This document shows, one piece after another, positions 12,864 through 27,800 of a stretch of 64,000 nt of DNA (the stretch's first letter is position 1; every line of letters starts with the position of its first letter). The position numbers and the translations under genes are program-made. The stretch comes from Panulirus ornatus (lineage: Eukaryota > Arthropoda > Malacostraca > Decapoda > Palinuridae): contig NC_092230.1 of NCBI RefSeq assembly GCF_036320965.1, forward strand, positions 49,142,094 to 49,206,093. The letters are read 5' to 3'. The notes under the pieces are model-generated. The model searched no databases, had not been told where the DNA came from, and was given only the letters and a program-made list of their open reading frames with translations.

Positions 12864-15800
12864 GTAAGCTCAGAATCACTGACGCTGGCAGCATAGGGTC
12901 AGCTGGGTATTTATCGGGTATGTATGGTACTGTAGCTGGCGAGTCCAGTTTAGGGATACATGGAAACTAATTATTTCCCTTGTGCTACACAATGAGATAA
13001 GCTGCCAAAGTTCAATACTTTACATGCAGGACAGGTACAACTCCCACATCTGAAAGTAATGCATGTAAAGGATAATTTTGTATAGTTTAATTTCAGTGAA
13101 GACACGCATATTGTGTACGATAGAATTTAATGGAATTTGTACGAGTGGATTTCATGTAAGGTGACGAGTTTATATAGAGCTCCATCAATTTCAAATTCTG
13201 CTAGAGTTGGCAGGGCTTTGAAGTGAAGGGAAGTTGTGGAGTAAAGACAACACAAAGTAATAGCTGAAAGTGTAACTAATACATTCGCAACACTTTTTTC
13301 CAAATCTAGTGAATAGTATGCGAACAAAAGGGACTCCCGTGACATCTCGTCATTTTCTGAATATTTTCCCACTGTGCTGAAGGTGATTAGAAAAGTCACC
13401 ATTCCACAGACAGGTGAAGAATACAGTCACCTGACAATTGTTCAGATTCTTTTGAGTTTTATAGGTTTGTAAACTAAAATGCCAAGTGTTGAAGCCACAG
13501 CATAGAAATAACTTGCCTTAATGGTCAAGAAATGCCTAATTTTCTTTATTAATGTTGCAGTCCATTGAATGCTGCCAGTTATTATAATGTTTGGCTCCAA
13601 CTGAACTCAAGTTTTGCAAGTATGTTGGATGAGTTCAAATGTCTGTAAAGATATGTGACTTGAATTAATGCTGATAAGATCTTTCCAGTACAGGGTCAGT
13701 TTCGTTGATCTCTATGGACATGTGAACTCACTCTTTACCATCTGAACAAAGTGATTCATGCACAGTTAAGTGGAGTACATGTTTTGCTAACAGAGAAATA
13801 TCATTAGTGACAACCACAAGACATCTTTAGTATTAAAATGGGTATATTGTATATTTATATAATTATTGGTATTTTCCATTAGTTATTTATTATCTAACCC
13901 CATGTTTTCCTTCTCCCTCATAGCCCTACTAGTGAAACGTTATTTGAATGCTCTGAAGGTAAAGAACGATACTGTTACACTCTTATATCATTCTGTATAT
14001 AATAACATTATTTTCAAGAGTAGAACACATAATAAACCTAGAAAAGTTGCATCTACCTTCTGAATTTTACCTTGTATACTTAAATTAATTAGATTGGAAG
14101 AATTATTTAGACTGGAGGAATGGTATTTAGAGCAATAGATTTTATCCTGTTATAGATAATGAGAGTAGTGAAGATTGCAATTTTCTGGAAAAGAGTTTGG
14201 TAAAATAAGAGAAACTCTCCTAGAAATCATCAGGACCCATGAAAACCAAACCTGACTTCATATAGCAACCGAAATTACCATGTTATTTGGAAGAAAGTTA
14301 TATTGTTTGTGTAGTGTGTACTGTGCATATACTTCCTCCAGCCTTGTGCAACCAACATGGCAAAAGGAAGATGACAAATTTTCTGAAATATTTCAGTTAA
14401 AAGAATGAATAAGTTAAGTCACAGTCCCAAGGTGAAATGAGGTGACACTTTCATAAGTTTTGATGTATACTAGTTTTTCATTGACAGAAAGCAATGCACT
14501 TATTATGGTTGTTAAGTAATAAACTTGCAAATAAGGATATTATGAAATACTTTTATGGTAAGAGAGTGGTGTATGAATGGAATAGATTTACTGAGAACAT
14601 GGTTAATGCAGACAACATACTTGAATTCAAGAGGTATGATAGTAGAGCGTTCAAGAGATGGGGCCCCACAAGTGTAAAGCTCCCTCCCCATGCAGTACAA
14701 ATATATTTAGACTATGAGTTATAATCAGTTTATTTTTAAAGAGACATGCTCAGTGATTATAATTAAATATTCAATATGAGTCGTAATCAGTTATTTTAAA
14801 AGAATTTATTTTTTTTTTTTATTATACTTTGTCGCTGTCTCCCGCGTTTGCGAGGTAGCGCAAGGAAACAGACGAAAGAAATGGCCCAACCCCCCCATAC
14901 ACATGTATATACATACGTCCACACACGCAAATATACATACCTACACAGCTTTCCATGGTTTACCCCAGACGCCTCACATGCCATGATTCAATCCACTGAC
15001 AGCACGTCAACCCCGGTATACCACATCGCTCCAATCCACTCTATTCCTTGCCCTCCTTTCACCCTCCTGCATGTTCAGGCCCCGATCACACAAAATCTTT
15101 TTCACTCCATCTTTCCACCTCCAATTTGGTCTCCCTCTTCTCCTTGTTCCCTCCACCTCTGACACATATATCCTCTTGGTCAATCTTTCCTCACTCATCC
15201 TCTCCATGTGCCCAAACCACTTTAAAACACCCTCTTCTGCTCTCTCAACCACGCTCTTTTTATTTCCACACATCTCTCTTACCCTTACGTTACTCACTCG
15301 ATCAAACCACCTCACACCACACATTGTCCTCAAACATCTCATTTCCAGCACATCCATCCTCCTGCGCACAACTCTATCCATAGCCCACGCCTCGCAACCA
15401 TACAACATTGTTGGAACCACTATTCCTTCAAACATACCCATTTTTGCTTTCCGAGATAATGTTCTCGACTTCCACACATTCTTTAAGGCCCCCAGGATTT
15501 TCGCCCCCTCCCCCACCCTATGATCCACTTCCGCTTCCATGGTTCCATCCGCTGCCAGATCCACTCCCAGATATCTAAAACACTTCACTTCCTCCAGTTT
15601 TTCTCCATTCAAACTCACCTCCCAATTGACTTGACCCTCAACCCTACTGTACCTAATAACCTTGCTCTTATTCACATTTACTCTTAACTTTCTTCTTCCA
15701 CACACTTTTCCAAACTCAGTCACCAGCTTCTGCAGTTTCTCACATGAATCAGCCACCAGCGCTGTATCATCAGCGAACAACTGACTCACTTCCCAAGCTC

Positions 15801-18784
15801 TCTCATCCCCAACAGACTTCATACTTGCCCCTCTTTCCAAAACTCTTGCATTTACCTCCCTAACAACCCCATCCATAAACAAATTAAACAACCATGGAGA
15901 CATCACACACCCCTGCCGCAAACCTACATTCACTGAGAACCAATCACTTTCCTCTCTTCCTACACGTACACATGCCTTACATCCTCGATAAAAACTTTTC
16001 ACTGCTTCTAACAACTTTCCTCCCACACCATATATTCTTAATACCTTCCACAGAGCATCTCTATCAACTCTATCATATGCCTTCTCCAGATCCATAAATG
16101 CTACATACAAATCCATTTGCTTTTCTAAGTATTTCTCACATACATTCTTCAAAGCAAACACCTGATCCACACATCCTCTACCACTTCTGAAACCACACTG
16201 CTCTTCCCCAATCTGATGCTCTGTACATGCCTTCACCCTCTCAATCAATACCCTCCCATATAATTTACCAGGAATACTCAACAAACTTATACCTCTGTAA
16301 TTTGAGCACTCATTCTTATCCCCTTTGCCTTTGTACAATGGCACTATGCACGCATTCCGCCAATCCTCAGGCACCTCACCATGAGTCATACATACATTAA
16401 ATAACCTTACCAACCAGTCAACAATACAGTCACCCCCTTTTTTAAAAGAAACATTCTCAATAATTTCTTTTAAGTAGGATCAGTTCCTTAATCCTGTTGA
16501 TAGCAAAGTCCTTGGTGTAGTTATCTGAGAACCAGCATTGTATGTAGCAATTAAAGTCCTTGATGTAGTTACCAAAGAGCCAGCACTATAGTATATCAAA
16601 GAAGTGGGTTCTCTGTGCTCTCTGAAACTGCATCACCCAGACCACAGCAGAGTGTTTGAGGTAGATTAATGTCTTAGGGTATTTTAGGGAAAATACTCTC
16701 AGAGAACTCCAAGAGATGCAAATGATTAATGTTGAGGAATAAAACTGAATGAAATTATTAATGTATTTCACACATGAATTAGATAAACATGAAGTGACGA
16801 ACCATGTATATAGATCAGGATTCAAGCTAAGATCCAATATCTCATTTAGGTGCACCATGCCTGAGTTTTGACGTTGTACAGGACAGTCTTGGAGAAAACC
16901 GCAGTTGTGACACTCCTGTTACTTGCTACTTTGTGGCAGGGACGCAGGCAGCGCGCACTCATGTCAACAGTATTATTCTCATGAAGGTATTGTATAACTA
17001 CCATAGTTTACTGCCCATGTTCCACCAGTCTTCTCTCATTCTTTTTTGGCTTTTTTCTTGTTACATTAGTTTTACTGGGTTAACGTTATGTGTGTGTTAC
17101 TGGAAGTTGTGTGATTTTTGGAATCATGCTGCTTTAAGAGGAGAACTGGTTCATGCTGTTATCTTTCTCACAGGGCCTTAAAGTGGAGAGAAATTGCAGG
17201 GTAAACAAAAAATTATTAAGATGATTATTATAATAATGGTAATGATAATAATGATGATGATGATGATAATTTGGCTTAGCCAACTTTTGTTACCTTAGCG
17301 AAGTCTGACCTAATGTAGCCGAGCACCCTAGCAAATCCTAACCTAATCTAGTCTAGCCTAGTCATCCGTGCAAACCCTAACATAGACTAGCATAATATTC
17401 ATAGCTTAGGATTAGTTAACTTATCCTAGGAATCATGATACCTTAAGGTTTGCTAACTTATTCTCTCCCATGAATCCTAGCAGCTTTAGGTTTGCTAACT
17501 AATACTAACATAGCAGATTTACTTTAGACTAGCATAGTATAGCACTGCTTTGCTTAGATGTGCCTTTAAACCGAAATTTTACAGGTTTACCAATATTTTA
17601 GTTTATTTTCTACATCAAAAGTTACTAGCAAAACTGTCTCATGGTATTGATGGGGTTGTACTTCTGTTGCGCTGCAAAAGGTAAATGAGGGAAAAGACTT
17701 GGCCATAATAGTCTCTTGTAACCTAAAAATTAAGTAAGCAGTGCACAGAAGCAGTGAAAACAGCAAACAGAATTCATGGATTCTAAGGTAGGGCCTTTGA
17801 AATTAAGTCTAAGAAAATTATTCCTACTCATTGCAATTCATTGATTCATCCATATCTCAAATACTGTGTTCACCCGACCTAAAAAAAAAAGGATAAACAG
17901 AATGGAGAAAGTGCAGTGTTGAGGTACCAAGGTGAATCCTGGGCTGAGAAGCAAATCCTGCGAGAGCAGATTAAATGACTGGAATCTATGTAGCTTAGAA
18001 AAGAGGTGAAGAGGTGATCTAATACAAGTATTGAAAATTATCAAAGACTTTGATAATTTTATACTACAAGCTACTTCAGAGTTGATTCATCTGATTTCAG
18101 TCATAGTAATGGATTAAAAAATGTGGGCAGATTTTTTTTACTACAAATGAGGACAAATGAGGTAAAGTACTTTTTCTTCAACAGGGTTAACATATGGAAT
18201 GAAATGCAAATAAAGAGTGGTTGAAAGCAGCACTATAGATATGTTTAAGAATAGGCTCAAAAATATTTAGCTTCAAGTCCACAACTTACAAAGTTTGTGC
18301 CTCTTTGGTCGCAGTATCAGTTTGCAGGGTATTATCTGTGAATTATATGTATACCTTTTAACTTTTATCACACTAATCTATGATTTTCTGATATCTTCTA
18401 CTATCATAAATAGCATTGAAAAGACCCAGTTGTCTGTTGCTGTTTTAATTCCTTTGTAGTATTGGAATGATTCCCACTTTTCACTAACTCCAAAACAACA
18501 TATTATAGTGTCATCTTGTGAATCAGTGTATAAGTTGTCATACTTGAGTAGGAACAGAAATGAGGGGTATCAGAGTTTATTATATTTTGTAGTTTATGAT
18601 AATTTTGCAGGCTTTACAGTATAACTGGAGATCATTAGTATACTCCTGAGGCTTAGATTAAGTTTGTAAGGTTCCTCTTCAACAGATGTTTTCATGTAGA
18701 GCCATTTGTTTACAAAGAGGCTTTTCTTATTTCCTTGTAGAGACATTGTAAGGGTCAGTAAGGAATGGTAGATGCTTTGGGGAA

Positions 18785-18875
<91 letters not shown>

Positions 18876-21800
18876 ATTGTTTACTTTTTTTTAAATGGAT
18901 GGCCATGTAGTTGTTACTGAATCATCCCCCAAACACTTTAGTTGTTGATATCATACATATCTCCAGGAGTCAAAGGTCCAGAAGTGGAATGTGGAGAATT
19001 TTGTGAAGAATATTCTGTGCAGGGATGTGGCTCACAGACAGATTAAGTAGTTTCCAGTGTCTTGTTTTCAAAATATCAAAATGTGTTTAAGGTATAAAGG
19101 TTTCTTCAGCTTTTTCACAATTCAAGTGGGGGAAATTATATGTCAGGGAGCAGAAAATGATAAAGTTGACATAAGGAAAGTACCTCATTAGGCCACAGAA
19201 ATAGGAATGAATAGTATTTTCAAGATAGTGTTGAGCTTCACCGTGCCTACCAGACCCCCAAGTGGTTATGCAGAAATATCAATTTGCTGAAGAACAAGAT
19301 TCTCGCATGGAAAGTAGATTATATCCTTTGAATGAGAGTAGTTTCACATTGTTAAGAAGGTTAATAAGTTTCTGAATTATGCTCTAGGGAAGTGAGAAAC
19401 TTAAAAGTATCTGAGGTTACTGTACTGAATGTTTTAGTGAATATATGACTGAAGGCTTTCCACTTATAAAGCAGACTGTGTCTTGTGTTATTTGTCAAGT
19501 GACGTGTGTAGGGATTGCATTGTCTTTTGTCATCATCCATCTTTTATTGGTGATCACATTTTAACCTTCAACTTTACCTTGCATACAATGTGGGAACTCT
19601 GTATCTGACACTTATTAAACTTTATACTTTTGTCTAAACCTGGAGAATGATAACCTTGTAAAGTGAAGAATAGTAAACCTTTGGCTGTGAAGCTCTTTCA
19701 CAGTAGTTTTTCAGCACCTTAAGAATAAATGGCATGATACGTATAACTGGTTTTATTTTCATGCTTCTTATATAGAGAGGTTTGACTTGGAACTTAACCT
19801 GGCTTATAAGTTGAAGGAACTTCCACCTTTACCCATGAAACTTTATACAGTAGCTCTCCAGCATCAAAAGAATTGAACGGTTTAAGATCCATAACTTCAT
19901 CATTATTTTTATGTCACTTTAAAAAGGTATAATCTGTCTTCACTCTTGGTAATTTCCCTTTTCTGCAGGTGGCACAAGTGTTCCATGGAACACTCTTTTA
20001 GTATTAGACATTTCAAAGCTGTTACTGAAAGTTTTAATGGTTGAAAATTAGTGTACAGTTTGAAGAAACTGTGAGGCACATTCAGATATTTACGTTTATT
20101 GTTTTTACAAGATGTGGTCATGCATGTAATGAGATTGATATTTTTAACATTTGACATAACTGTGATGTACCTGAAAACAAAAAGATTTGACCAAAATACT
20201 GGATCAGAATAGTATGTGTTTTTTGTCCCATCATGAATTTAGAAGCTAAATGTTACAGATAAGAAACCTAAGGAAGATAAAGGATGACGAAAGTGATGAT
20301 GACAGTGAACTGGAAGATGACGAGGATGAAGGAATGAAGAGTGAACCTAGAATTTCTTCAGCAGTCGTGAAACACAGTGGCTGTGTCAACAGAATAAGGG
20401 TTAGTAGACTAAACAAGGGAGGGACATGGAGATAGGGAATGGGGTTAGACATTTTGCTGGTGGAGTGGGAAAAAACATGCAGTGGCATCTCAGTGGGTGC
20501 TAATACAGCTTAAATCACCATTTTTCAAGAGTGAGGGTGCACTAGATGGTAAGATTACTTACATAAAGGAAAATGTGTGAATAGAAGGAGAGGGAAAAAG
20601 ATATAGAAATAATTAAATGGTGCAGCTGTAAGCAAAATTTATATTTAGGAGATATTTAGAAATATGGTTGAGGAAATTGCTTTTAAGTATCAATCACTCA
20701 TCTTTTTTGTTTGATTGATGGGCTTTAGGAGCTCCTTTTGTTGGACTGCTCATCATATGAACATTTGCATTACATTAGAATTGCTACCTAATTCCTTCTG
20801 ATTAATCATTGCAGGTTGTTATCAAGTTGTGACTTTTTTCACACACAGCTGCTACTTGCACTTGCCAAGTAGTACTAGGAACAGATGAATAAAGGTTGCA
20901 TTTGCTTACATCCATTTTTTAACTGTCATGTGCAGTGCACTGAAACTGCAGCTTCATATCCAACCAAGCCTTACAAACCTTTCTTTGGTTTTCCTTAGCC
21001 ACCTCACATTCCTTAGTTCAGTCCATTGACAGCATGTCATCCCCTGTAAACCATATCATTCCAGTTCACTCTGTCCTGTATATACCTTTTACCTTCCTGT
21101 ATGTCTAGGCCTGATCACAAAATCTTTTTCACATCATCCTTCCATCTGGGCTGTGGTTAATTGAAGCCTTTTAACTATGGAGCTTATGTTGCATGAGGTC
21201 TTTTTATTTGATCTAAAGCTATGTTGTGTACATGAAAGAGGGATTGTTTATTTATGGATCCATTTTTCAGAGACTTTCGATTGCGAAGACAGAATTGATA
21301 AGAGAAGGATGGTTGGATTGTAATTTGCCTCACAATAATTAGGCTTACTAGTATTGATGCTGTTTTGAGTTTATATGTTCATGATTTGTTGATGGCATTT
21401 AGTTATGTCTGCAGCTTTTGTCTGGAGAAGTTTGGGTCATATTTCTTTCTATGCCATTGTGCTACAAGACAGTCGGTCACCATTTAGAATAAGGCTTTCA
21501 TGCATCAAGTTTTACAGAACAAATTCTGTTACTCACTTATGGTGGGATAGTGTATATATGACATGGTACAGTTTTAAAAATTGGTTAATATGATATTTAC
21601 CTCAGTTGCCTTATGACGTTGAGTAGTGAGGAACAGCTTTTGCTCACTGTTCTACATCTCTGGAGTGGATGGAATAAAGTGAAGGGGAGACCAGGAAGGA
21701 AATGGAAGGTTAGAGTGAATGTGACTTTGGAGCTTCAGGCCTAAACATTTAAGAGGATGAGAGGCATGCATGAGATAGAATGAACTTGATCGATGAGAAA

Positions 21801-24800
21801 TATGGAAGGCGAAACCAGAGTATACGAAGCAGTAGATTAGAATTGTGGTATAGTATATGGTACTTGGATTTGAATGGTAGGCACTGGTTTCTGTACATTA
21901 TACCAAAAAACTATAGAGTGAGTGTATGCAATTGAGGCCATTGTTCATTTGTTCCTGATGTTACTTTGCTGAAGTCAGAAGGACAATTATGCATGAATAG
22001 AGTACTGTGTATTGATGTTTTCATTATTGTGACATGGGTTCATTCCTGTTTTATCAACTGATAGTAATCTTGGGTGTTACTGTGCTTCACCTGCTTGAGG
22101 ATAGACAATGAGTGAAGTGCCTCCTTTGGCGAAGCCATAAGTCAGTTGATGAAAGAGAATATAGTCATGTTTAATAACTTATCCTTACAAAGCAGTTTAT
22201 CCTTCCCTGCCACTGAGTTTAGTGTGGCCTTGGAGCTGCAGGATTCCCGGGATAAGGGAACTTGGGGCTATAGCCCAAGCATCCCTTTTTGTTAGTGCTC
22301 CTGGTGGTTTATGATAATGATAATGAAAATTTTGAGAAGCTATATTCTCTAAAAGTTTTAGTCTAACTTTTTAGAATTATTTTATTTCTTAGGCCACAGT
22401 TGTTAACAACGTTCATCTTGCTGCATCTTGGTCTGAGCTGGGTCAGGTCCACATTTGGAACATGAGCCGGATGATAGATTCAGTGAATGAAAACAGGGCT
22501 CACAGATGTTCACAGCAGGATGACCGACCACTGTTCTCCTTCAAGGGGCATCAAACAGAAGGCTTTGCTGTTGACTGGGCTCATACTATGCCAGGTAAAT
22601 CTTTTAAAAATTTTTTTATTTTACAGTTGCATTTGGCTGGCATGAACCTGAATTGCAACGTTTAGCCTGTCTTTGCCAGACTTTTTTTAATATGTTTTCC
22701 TTTTATCACCTCTTTGTTACTTATCTTTTAGTTGGCGGTTTTTTGTATGTTTGTTTATTAGTATGTATAGGTTAGACTTATCAAATTTACTTTGTCTCAC
22801 TTATGGACAGAGATATATGAAACAGTTACAGCCCTTGCTTGATGAAGAGTTTTGGAATGCTGTTTTTTTCAGTTAAATGAGAGGCAACTTGGAGTAAGAT
22901 GGGAGAGAGATGTCATGCTTTATAAATCTTCTTGACCTTTATAACAGTGAGCATTACCTGAAAATGGAGTGGGAGAGATGGGTCAGTGGACTCTTTGTTT
23001 CTGAACTGTTAGAAAGTATTTGACACTGTGCACTAGAAGAAAAGCTGATGTAAAAGAAATCAGTTGCTGATATAAAAGAAATAGATTGTACTTAAAAGGT
23101 ATGCCTCCTCCATCCATACTAAAACATATGTCAGCAGATGTTCATTCATGGGGATTCAGCTGCCATGCAGTAACTCACCCAGGTATAACTCATGGCACAC
23201 AGTGGAGGTGGTTCCTTATGGCCAGCCACATATGTGCAAACCTTCTGACCATTTTTTGACTTCAGTCTGTGGTGTCTTCACTTACATATCTGGCCTACAG
23301 AGATCATGGATGGATACCATTGTCTTTAATTCTTGGTTTTCCATGACATAAAAAGCAACATTAACAAGAGTGCAACATGACTAGAGCTTGATAAGGAAGA
23401 GAATGTTAAAAATTTACGAGTTGAAAATGAAAAATTAAAATTTGATGTTCATCGTAAAAGAATCATATAAATTGTGGTGATAATGAGGACTTCCACTACT
23501 TAGAATGAAAAGCTGATAATGAGAATGCTCACTCTATGATAAGAGGCAAAGTTGATTATTGTCAAGTTGTATTGTGACAGAACAGGCTCCAAAAAGCAGC
23601 CAGTGAGAAGTCATAAACATCGTACTAGTAAAGTTTAGAGGATAACCAGGGGAGCCACAAGAAACAGTATTGGTCATTTTTCTCTTTATAATGATAATTA
23701 TTTCATGTATTTATTGTATTTGATTGCCGTGTCCTGTATTAGTGAGTAAGCTCCTGGAAACAGATGGAGAAAGATCTATCCACTCACAGATACATATATG
23801 TACCTGCCTCAAAGGAAAACAGCTTGCCACTCTCTGTTCTAGCAAGGTAGTGCCAGGAAACACAAAGAAAGGCCACATCCACTCACATCTCTTCTTATCT
23901 GTCATGTGTAATGCACTGAAACCACAGCTCCCTATCCACATCCAGGCCCCACAGACCTTTCCATGGTTTACTCTAGACATTTCACATGCCCTGGTTCAGT
24001 CCATGGATGGCACAATGACTCCAGTATACCAAATTGTTCCAGTTCACTCTATTCTGTGCACACCTTTCACCCTCCTGCATGTTCAGGCCCTGATTGCTCA
24101 AAATCTTTTTCACTCCATCCTTCCACCTCCAATTTGGTCTTCTGCTTCTCGTTGTTCCCTTCACTTCTGACATATATTCTCTTTGTCAAAATTTCCTCTA
24201 TCATTCTCTCCATATGTCCAAACTATTTCAACATACCCTCTTCTGCTTTGTCAAGCACACTCTTTATTACCACACATCTCTCTTACCCTTTCTTTTCTTA
24301 CATGATTAAACCACCTCACACCACTTATTGTCCTCGAACATTTTGTTTTCAACTCATCCACCCTCCTTTGCACAATCATATCTATACTCCATACCTCACA
24401 ACCATATTGTATTATTGGAACTACTATTCCCTCAAACATACCCATACTAGCTCTCCCAGATAACATTCTCTTTCCACACATTCTGCATCACTCCCAGAAC
24501 CTTTGCCCCTTTCACAGACATGATAATAGTTATAGACAGAGTAATGAGTAGTTTAAGAATATTATTTGGTGTGGTAATGAGATCTACCACGAGAGACAGG
24601 AAACTGTTGATGGAAAATGTTTAGTATATACAGAAGCTAAATTGAATACTGCTGTATTTCATGGTCACCAACCAAACAAACAGAAGGAAACAAGTTAGAG
24701 GTAATTCGGAACCACTTATTGAGCAGTTTAGGAGATGGAATTTAGGAATTATCACAAGAGGTTGAAAGAACTTGAACTTTGCACACAAAAAAGAGGAGAA

Positions 24801-27800
24801 AGGTATGTGATAATCCCTGCATGGCAATATATTGAAGGGATGAAGTAAAATATTATAGATCTAAAAGCTTCTCACTAAGGAAGAAACCGAGATAATGTCA
24901 ACGAGATTATCATGGCATATGCCCTAAAGATATTAAACAGAAGAAATACAAGAGCTGAAGAGATTTATTTTCCTACTAGTAGGTTAAAAGAATACTTGAT
25001 ACATGGTCGAAGTCAGTTCCATATGAAGCAAGGATTGGTAACTGTGGACTAGAGTGATGATAGAGAGAAACTACATTATTAGTCAAGCAGAATGTGTACA
25101 GTGTTACTTGTTAGTCTTGCCTTTTGGCATAATCTTATAATAGTTTGATAGATATGTAGGTACTCTTTCTCAAGTTCAAATAACAGCTTATTATTGTTGT
25201 TTTTTGAGAATATGATCACTTAATATAGGAAATTTTGTAACCAGCATTCTGAGATGTGTTGATAAAATTAACATTATTCTTATTTAGGGACACTTGCCAC
25301 TGGGGATTGTGGGAAGAATATCCATGTTTGGAAGCCTAATGCTGGAGGTGTATGGGCAGTCAACACCACACCTTATGTGGCTCACACTGCCTCTGTTGAA
25401 GATATTCAGTGGTCACCAAGTGAGCCAAATGTTTTTGCATCCTGTTCAGTGGATAAGAGGTATGAAAAAGTTGTTTCTTCAGTTATTCCTTTTGCTAATA
25501 CAGTGAAATGTCTTGAATCTGGCATTCTGTAGTTGGGGGAACTCCCAAACTTCAGAAAAGAAAGAATCTGACACAGTTTAACAGAATTTTTGGTACAGAA
25601 AAATGTCACTCTGCTGTCAGGTGCTGTGGTTTGGTTACTCCATGGTTAACCATTGTACATAGTGACTCATATTTGTATACATGAATACTCATATGTATAC
25701 TTTTAGGTTATTTTTCATGTAATTTACTGCAAGATGTAATTAAACAATATAATTTTTTCATATTTGATCACCATTTCCGGCATTAGTGAGGTGCTAGGAA
25801 AAGACAAAGAAAGGCTGCATCTCCTTGCATCCATTCTCTAGCTGTTATGTGTAATGCATCAAAACCACAGCTTCTTAGCCACAACCAGGCCCCACAGACT
25901 CTCCATGGTTTACCCTGGGTACTTCACATGCCTTGGTTCAGTCCATTGACAGCATGTCATGTCATAATGCTTTCCCATGGTGCCAAATGTCCAGTGCATA
26001 TGGACCAAATGATTACAGAATCTTGTGAAAGAGTAAGTGTTAATTACATATTTACTGGTCTTAATATCCCACAACATATATTTCAGCCTCAGATTCTAAT
26101 TCAACGTGGAAATTAGCCCTTACATTAAGATTTAAATGCAAATCTATTAACCTCAAAAATACCAAAAATTGCAGTTGATAGTTCAGGGAATTATTTTTTT
26201 AGAAATGAAGAATGACAAAATGAAACACTTCCATACTTAAAATTATTATGGAAAATATCTCATGATGCTCTCCAAAGAGGACAGATACCCAACAGATGCG
26301 AACCAAATAATCACTGAATCTTTGTGAAAGAGGAACCATGAATTACTTATTTATATGCCTTAATATCCCCAAACATACATTTCAACCTCAGATACAAATT
26401 TCGCATGGAAAGTAGTTCATATACTGAAGTTTTCAGGCATATCTATTACCCTCACAAAAATACCAAAATTTGCAGGTAATAGTTCAGGGAAAATTTTAGC
26501 CCATAAACATTTTTGTTTTCAGATTTAAATAAGGTATAATAAAATGATTCTCTACTTGAATTTATCATGGAAAGTGTCTTAAAATGTTTTCCTAAGGTGA
26601 CAGATGCCCAGTAAATTCTTACTGAATAATCACAGAATATTCTAAAAGAGTAACCATTAATTACTTATTTACTGGCCTAAATGTCAAATCAACATATATT
26701 TCAGCCCCTTGTTCGAATTAAGCATGGAAAATAGGTTTTATTTCATACTATTCGCCATTTCCCGCATTTGCGAGGTAGCGTTAAGAACAGAGGACTGGGC
26801 CTTAGAGGGAATATCCTCACCTGGCCCCCTTCTCTGTTCCTTCTTTTGGAAAATTAAAAAAAACGAGAGGGAAGAATTTCCAGCCACCTGCTCCCATCCC
26901 TTTTAGTCGCCTTCTACAACACGCAGGGAATACTTGGGAAGTATTCTTTCTCCCATATCCCCAGGGATAAGGGAGAAAATAGGTATTTATTTATTTATTT
27001 ATTTTGCTTTGTTGCTGTCTCCCGCATTAGCGAGGTAGTGCAAGGAAACAGTGAAAGAATGGCCCAACCCACCCACATACACATGTATATACATGCATGT
27101 CCACACACGCAAATATACATACCTATACATCTCAATGTACACATATATATACACACACAGACATATACATATATACACATGTACATAATTCATACTGTCT
27201 GCCTTTATTTGTTCCCATCGCCACCCCGCCACACATGGAATAACAACCCCCTCCCCCCTCATGTGTGCGAGGTAGCGCTAGGAAAAGACACCAAAGGCCC
27301 CATTCGTTCACACTCAGTCTCTAGCTGTCATGTGATAATGCACAGAAACCACAGCTCCCTTTCCACATCCAGGCCCCATACAATTTTCCATGGTTTACCC
27401 CAGACACTTCACATGCCTTGGTTCAATCCATTGACAGCATGTCGACCCCGGTATACCACATCGTTCCAATTCACTTTCTTCCTTGCACGCCTTTCACCCT
27501 CCTGCATGTTTAGGCCCCGATCACTCAAAATCTTTTTCACTCCATCTTTCCACCTCCAATTTGGTCTCCCACTTCTCCTCGTTCCCTCCACCTCTGACAC
27601 ATATATCCTCTTTGTCAATCTTTCCTCACTCATTCTCTCCATGTGACCAAACCATTTCAAAACACCCTCTTCTGCTCTCTCAACCACACTTTTTATTTCC
27701 ACACATCTCTCTTACCCTTACATTACTTACTCAATCAAACCACCTCACACCACATATTGTCCTCAAACATCTCATTTCCAGCACATCCACCCTCCTGCGC

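Noticed and set aside
18594..18875. LSLSLS-repeat frame
   Set aside because: Artefact of the (GA)n microsatellite.
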